Below, piece by piece: positions 61,474 to 64,000 of a stretch of DNA of 64,000 nucleotides. This stretch comes from Nitrospira sp. (GTDB lineage: Bacteria; Nitrospirota; Nitrospiria; Nitrospirales; Nitrospiraceae). Numbering within the stretch: the stretch's first letter is position 1; the number at the start of each line of letters is the position of its first letter. Location of the stretch: NCBI GenBank assembly GCA_016788885.1, contig JAEURX010000043.1:43854-107853 (forward strand), read 5' to 3'. The notes beneath the pieces are model-generated. The model saw only the letters and a list, made by a program, of their open reading frames with translations, was not told where the DNA came from and did no database searches. A program made the position numbers and the translations under genes.

Positions 61474-61480
61474 GCGGTCG

Positions 61481-61948
61481 ATGGGTATCTTGTATCGTGA
61501 AAAGAAGGGCTGGGGTTACAGGCTGACGACCGTGCTCCTGCTGTGCTTCGCGATTATGTCAGGATGCGGGGGGCCGTGGCGTGATCGGTATTTGGACAAG
61601 GGGTTAAAGACGCTCACGCAGGACGAGATTGCGGAAAAATTCGGCCCCCCCAGCACCGCCAAGACGCCGGTCCTGGGGGGTAATACGGTGTGGACCTATC
61701 GCGTGCCCATGGGTGATCGGGAAGTCCACCCGTGGGACCCCAGCAGCCTGACTTCGGGAAGAAAAACAAAAGCCGCGCCGTCACCGTCGCCGTTCGGAAA
61801 AAGCTTGGCCGGAAGCGAAGAGCCCTATCGGGAGCCGTTGTATTGTTATCGGTACACATTGTCCTTTGACGAGGACAAACGGCTGAAGGACTGGAAACGC
61901 GAAGAATGCGTTCCTCGTCCGACTGAAGAAGGTACCGAGTCGCAGTGA
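61481..61948 (+). CDS. Lipoprotein, SmpA/BamE-like start
   Basis: 155 residues from ATG 61481. The signal peptide ends in AIMSGC. LDKGLKTLTQDEIAEKFGPPS followed by VWTYRVP resembles the first half of the SmpA/OmlA (BamE) or YfjS-type fold, in which a T-x-D-E-V-x-x-x-L-G-P-P helix leads into a W-x-Y strand. Two late Cys residues (LYCYRY, EECVP) may pair. Function unknown. Its stop overlaps the GTG of the channel gene. Confidence 0.7.
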   Translation: MGILYREKKGWGYRLTTVLLLCFAIMSGCGGPWRDRYLDKGLKTLTQDEIAEKFGPPSTAKTPVLGGNTVWTYRVPMGDREVHPWDPSSLTSGRKTKAAPSPSPFGKSLAGSEEPYREPLYCYRYTLSFDEDKRLKDWKREECVPRPTEEGTESQ

Positions 61949-62790
61949 AGCCTACAGACGACTCTATGCGAGAACTGTTGCCGGTGATCGGATCGAGCGT
62001 CTTCTTCGATCTGTCGAAGTCCATTCTTCTGCTGCTCATCCTCCTGCTCGCGCGAACCATCCTGGTTCGTTGGATTAAGGGCAATCCCACACTGACCATC
62101 GACGCCAAGCGTCGCTGGATTGTGACCACGCGCAATAGCATGGTGCTATGCCTCTTCGTGGGGCTCGTGGTGATTTGGGCACACGAGTTGGAAGCCTTCG
62201 CGGTCTCGCTCGTCGCATTGGCGGCCACCTTGGTACTGGCCACAAAGGAGCTGATTCTCTGTTGGAGCGGCGCCGCACTGCGTGTCGGGGGCGGGGTCTA
62301 TGGAGTCGGGGATCGGATTCAGTTGGGCACGTACCGTGGGGTCGTCCTCGAATACGATGTGTTTGCCACGAAGCTCCTTGAGATCGGTCCCGGACAGACG
62401 TCACACCTCTATACGGGCCGAACCGTCGTGTTTCCCAACAGTCTGCTTTTCGGCAATCCTCTCATCAAGGAAAGTCCATCGCAAGAATATGGTCTGTACG
62501 TCTTAACGGTTCCGTTGTTGAGCACTGACAATTGGCAGGCCGCCGAACAGGCGCTGCTCAGCGCGGCGAAGGTTGAATGCGCCCCCTTTATGGACCAAAT
62601 GGGCCGGCAGATGAAACTGCTCGAACAGCGAAATCTTCTGGAGGCTCCATCGCCGGAGCCTCGTATCACCATTCAACTTCCTGAGGCCGGCCGTATTCAC
62701 CTGGTCCTCCGCTTTCCGGCTCCGGATCGCGGTCGTTCTCGAGTAGAGCAAGCCATCCTCCGTCGCTACCTGACCTCCTTTCGCCCGTAA
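61945..62790 (+). CDS. MscS-family mechanosensitive channel-like protein
   Basis: 281 residues from GTG 61945 (overlaps the lipoprotein stop). Three membrane helices, the last amphipathic and Ala/Gly-rich (LVALAATLVLATKELILCWSGA), are followed by the beta domain start GVYGVGDRIQLGTYRGVV and the VVFPNSLLFGNPLI signature of MscS. It is likely an osmotic release valve or a related conductance in the inner membrane. Confidence 0.85.
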   Translation: MKPTDDSMRELLPVIGSSVFFDLSKSILLLLILLLARTILVRWIKGNPTLTIDAKRRWIVTTRNSMVLCLFVGLVVIWAHELEAFAVSLVALAATLVLATKELILCWSGAALRVGGGVYGVGDRIQLGTYRGVVLEYDVFATKLLEIGPGQTSHLYTGRTVVFPNSLLFGNPLIKESPSQEYGLYVLTVPLLSTDNWQAAEQALLSAAKVECAPFMDQMGRQMKLLEQRNLLEAPSPEPRITIQLPEAGRIHLVLRFPAPDRGRSRVEQAILRRYLTSFRP

Positions 62791-62825
62791 CGTTTTTCTG
62801 CTCTTGGCAAAAATCGGCAAAAACG

Positions 62826-62854
62826 TTGGCAAACGCAGTTTGTCGAGGTATTGA
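62826..62854 (+). promoter_or_regulatory. Promoter-like pair before the Lys/Ala-rich protein gene
   Basis: TTGGCA (62826-62831), a 17-bp spacer and TATTGA (62849-62854). GGCAAA occurs three times here (62806, 62816, 62828), spaced about one helical turn, which may be a repeated operator. Confidence 0.4.
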
Positions 62855-62924
62855 TGAGTACTGCATGCCGGTCGGTCTTTTGGGAAAGCCGGAAACCATA
62901 TTTCACTTCAGAAAGGGGTTGTTG

Positions 62925-63329
62925 ATGAGAAGGTCACTCGCTGTCGTGGTCGCTGCTGCGGTTGTGGGCATGAGTTCACTGGCCCTTGCCGATGATCTGG
63001 GCTTAGGAAAAATGTCTGAGGGAATGAAGCAGGACGCGGGCGCATTGTCCGATGATCTCAACGCCCAGAAAGAGGAGCTGAAGAGCGACCTCAAGGCCAA
63101 GAAGGAATCAGCAAAAAGCGAGTTGAAGGCGAAGCGGGACGAGGCCAAAGCGAAGAAGAAGCAAGCGAAGGCCGACGCCAAGGCGAAAAAGGAACAGGCA
63201 AAAGCCAAGATCAAGGCGAAGAAAGAAGCCGTTCATGCCAAGGTGAAGGAGGCGAAGGGGGCCGCCGATGATGCCGCCAACGAGGTCGGGGCGATGAAGA
63301 ATGAACTGAAGGACGCAGCGCGGTACTAA
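62925..63329 (+). CDS. Periplasmic Lys/Ala-rich helical repeat protein
   Basis: 134 residues from ATG 62925 (AAAGGGG seven bases upstream). A signal peptide ends at LALADD. The rest is low-complexity Lys/Ala/Glu/Asp with a repeating AKAKK/AKKE pattern (residues about 50-120), predicted to be one long helix and similar in composition to LEA-like and histone-H1-like proteins. Possible roles are stress protection or spacing in the envelope; no homologue is asserted. Confidence 0.75.
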   Translation: MRRSLAVVVAAAVVGMSSLALADDLGLGKMSEGMKQDAGALSDDLNAQKEELKSDLKAKKESAKSELKAKRDEAKAKKKQAKADAKAKKEQAKAKIKAKKEAVHAKVKEAKGAADDAANEVGAMKNELKDAARY

Positions 63330-63379
63330 ATGACCACGATGACATAGTCGGCGGGAGCTGTCTCGCCGAAGCGTGAGGT

Positions 63380-63425
63380 CCACGGCCTGCAATCGGATCG
63401 CTCCGGTCGCAGGCCGTGGCGTTTT
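63380..63425 (+). terminator. Rho-independent terminator
   Basis: CCACGGCCTGC and GCAGGCCGTGG form an 11-bp perfect stem around an 18-base loop, followed by CGTTTTAG. It lies 50 bp after the Lys/Ala-rich gene and ends its transcript. Confidence 0.85.
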
Positions 63426-63438
63426 AGCGGAGAGTGAG

Positions 63439-63467
63439 TTGTTGCGGCGGACGGGCTCTGTTAGAAT
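63439..63467 (+). promoter_or_regulatory. xthA promoter
   Basis: TTGTTG (63439-63444), a 17-bp spacer and TAGAAT (63462-63467). The start of transcription would be near 63474, only about 6 bases before ATG 63480, so the mRNA would be nearly leaderless; no Shine-Dalgarno is present. Confidence 0.5.
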
Positions 63468-63479
63468 CCCCCCCGCCGT

Positions 63480-64000
63480 ATGAAGATCGCGACCTTTAAT
63501 GTCAATTCCCTTCGGAAACGTCTTCCAATTGTGCTGCAATGGCTGGAACGCCATCAACCGGATGTCCTGTGTTTGCAGGAAACCAAGGTTCAAGATAGCG
63601 AATTTCCACTGGCCGCACTCGCCGCGTCAGGCTACGACATCACCTTCCGCGGAATGAAAGCCTACAACGGCGTCGCGGTGCTCAGTCGCACCAAGCCGGA
63701 AGCGATATCATACGGATTTGACGATGGAGGCGATGTCGAGGACGCTCGTCTGTTGCGGGTGGTGATTCAGGGGATCCCGATCATCAATACTTATGTGCCG
63801 CAGGGGTTTGAGATTGAATCCCCGAAATATCAGTACAAGCTGAATTGGTATGAACGGCTACGAAAACACTTCGAATCGCATCTTTCCCCGAAGGAGCCGG
63901 CGATCTGGTGTGGAGACATGAATGTGGCCCCAAGACCCATTGATGTCCACAGCCCGGAGAAACATCTGAAACATGTCTGCTACCACGAAGACGCGCGCAA
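63480..64000 (+). CDS. xthA: Exodeoxyribonuclease III, N-terminal part (runs off window)
   Basis: The first 173 codons are inside the window. AP endonuclease/3'-5' exonuclease of the EEP fold used in base-excision repair. Motifs: MKIATFNVNSLRKRL with the metal Asn, PDVLCLQETKV with the metal Glu, NTYVPQG with the catalytic Tyr, and WCGDMNVAP with the Asp-Asn pair. The start fits exactly; no other ATG is needed. Confidence 0.93.
   Translation, partial: MKIATFNVNSLRKRLPIVLQWLERHQPDVLCLQETKVQDSEFPLAALAASGYDITFRGMKAYNGVAVLSRTKPEAISYGFDDGGDVEDARLLRVVIQGIPIINTYVPQGFEIESPKYQYKLNWYERLRKHFESHLSPKEPAIWCGDMNVAPRPIDVHSPEKHLKHVCYHEDAR

Noticed and set aside
1..64000. CRISPR arrays, tRNA or rRNA genes, intact insertion sequences, prophage
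   Set aside because: No regularly spaced short repeats, no tRNA-like cloverleaf in the gaps examined, and no transposase, integrase or phage motif in any frame.

Overview
The window is about 60% GC, gene-dense (roughly 90% coding), and contains no rRNA, tRNA, CRISPR array, phage gene or intact insertion sequence that I can see. Gene content suggests a free-living Gram-negative autotroph. There are many lipoproteins, an outer-membrane beta-barrel, a DabA/DabB-type inorganic-carbon uptake locus, and dispersed palindromic intergenic repeats of a kind I associate with Nitrospira. Assignment to Nitrospirota is an inference from style and content, not from a marker gene search.

Layout. 1-2914: the 5' end of hisS on the minus strand, with a divergent tandem-ThyX-like gene coupled to a TPR protein. 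2926-4903: a thermolysin-family (M4) protease gene followed by an emfourin-type protease inhibitor, both minus. 5222-13055: an inorganic-carbon uptake locus in the minus direction (DabB/MpsA, a second proton-channel-like subunit, DabA/MpsB, a PII-like protein), with a divergent MpsC-like gene and a terminator-like hairpin in the leader. 13102-23071: selO, a very large orphan membrane protein, two alpha/beta hydrolases, a tiny Cys protein, a HugZ-like protein, a SYLF protein and ettA. 23347-31198: patatin lipoprotein plus two Rossmann proteins, cytochrome c, a DUF1295 enzyme, a small regulator and the tldD-tldE pair. 31561-40050: coiled-coil and TPR proteins, a methyltransferase, a LOG-like protein, msrA, a CoA-binding protein, a lytic transglycosylase and an aminotransferase. 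40074-47444: a Pga-like exopolysaccharide locus. 47501-50967: HEAT protein, response regulator, Hpt protein and a 5'-truncated hybrid kinase. 51338-57313: lipoprotein, beta-hydroxyacid dehydrogenase, IMPase-like phosphatase, CorA and leuCD. 57472-64000: small proteins, MEKHLA, DUF1653, a flavin disulfide oxidoreductase, TPR lipoprotein, MscS-like channel, a Lys/Ala-rich periplasmic protein and the 5' part of xthA.

The most unusual signal is regulatory. The M4 protease gene and the orphan 1052-residue membrane protein lie 10 kb apart. Each carries a sigma-54-like promoter (GG-N10-GC with a good extended match). Each also has, about 100-165 bp upstream, two helically phased copies of the same dyad, GTATC-N6-GATAC. 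This looks like a small enhancer-binding-protein regulon linking a protease/inhibitor pair to an uncharacterised envelope protein.

Other points of interest are the enlarged Dab/Mps carbon-uptake locus with a possible attenuator, a rearranged Pga-like polysaccharide system, a leuCD promoter with a 19-bp spacer filled by a dyad, a hybrid kinase cut by an in-frame TGA, and a family of hairpin-ended intergenic repeats.
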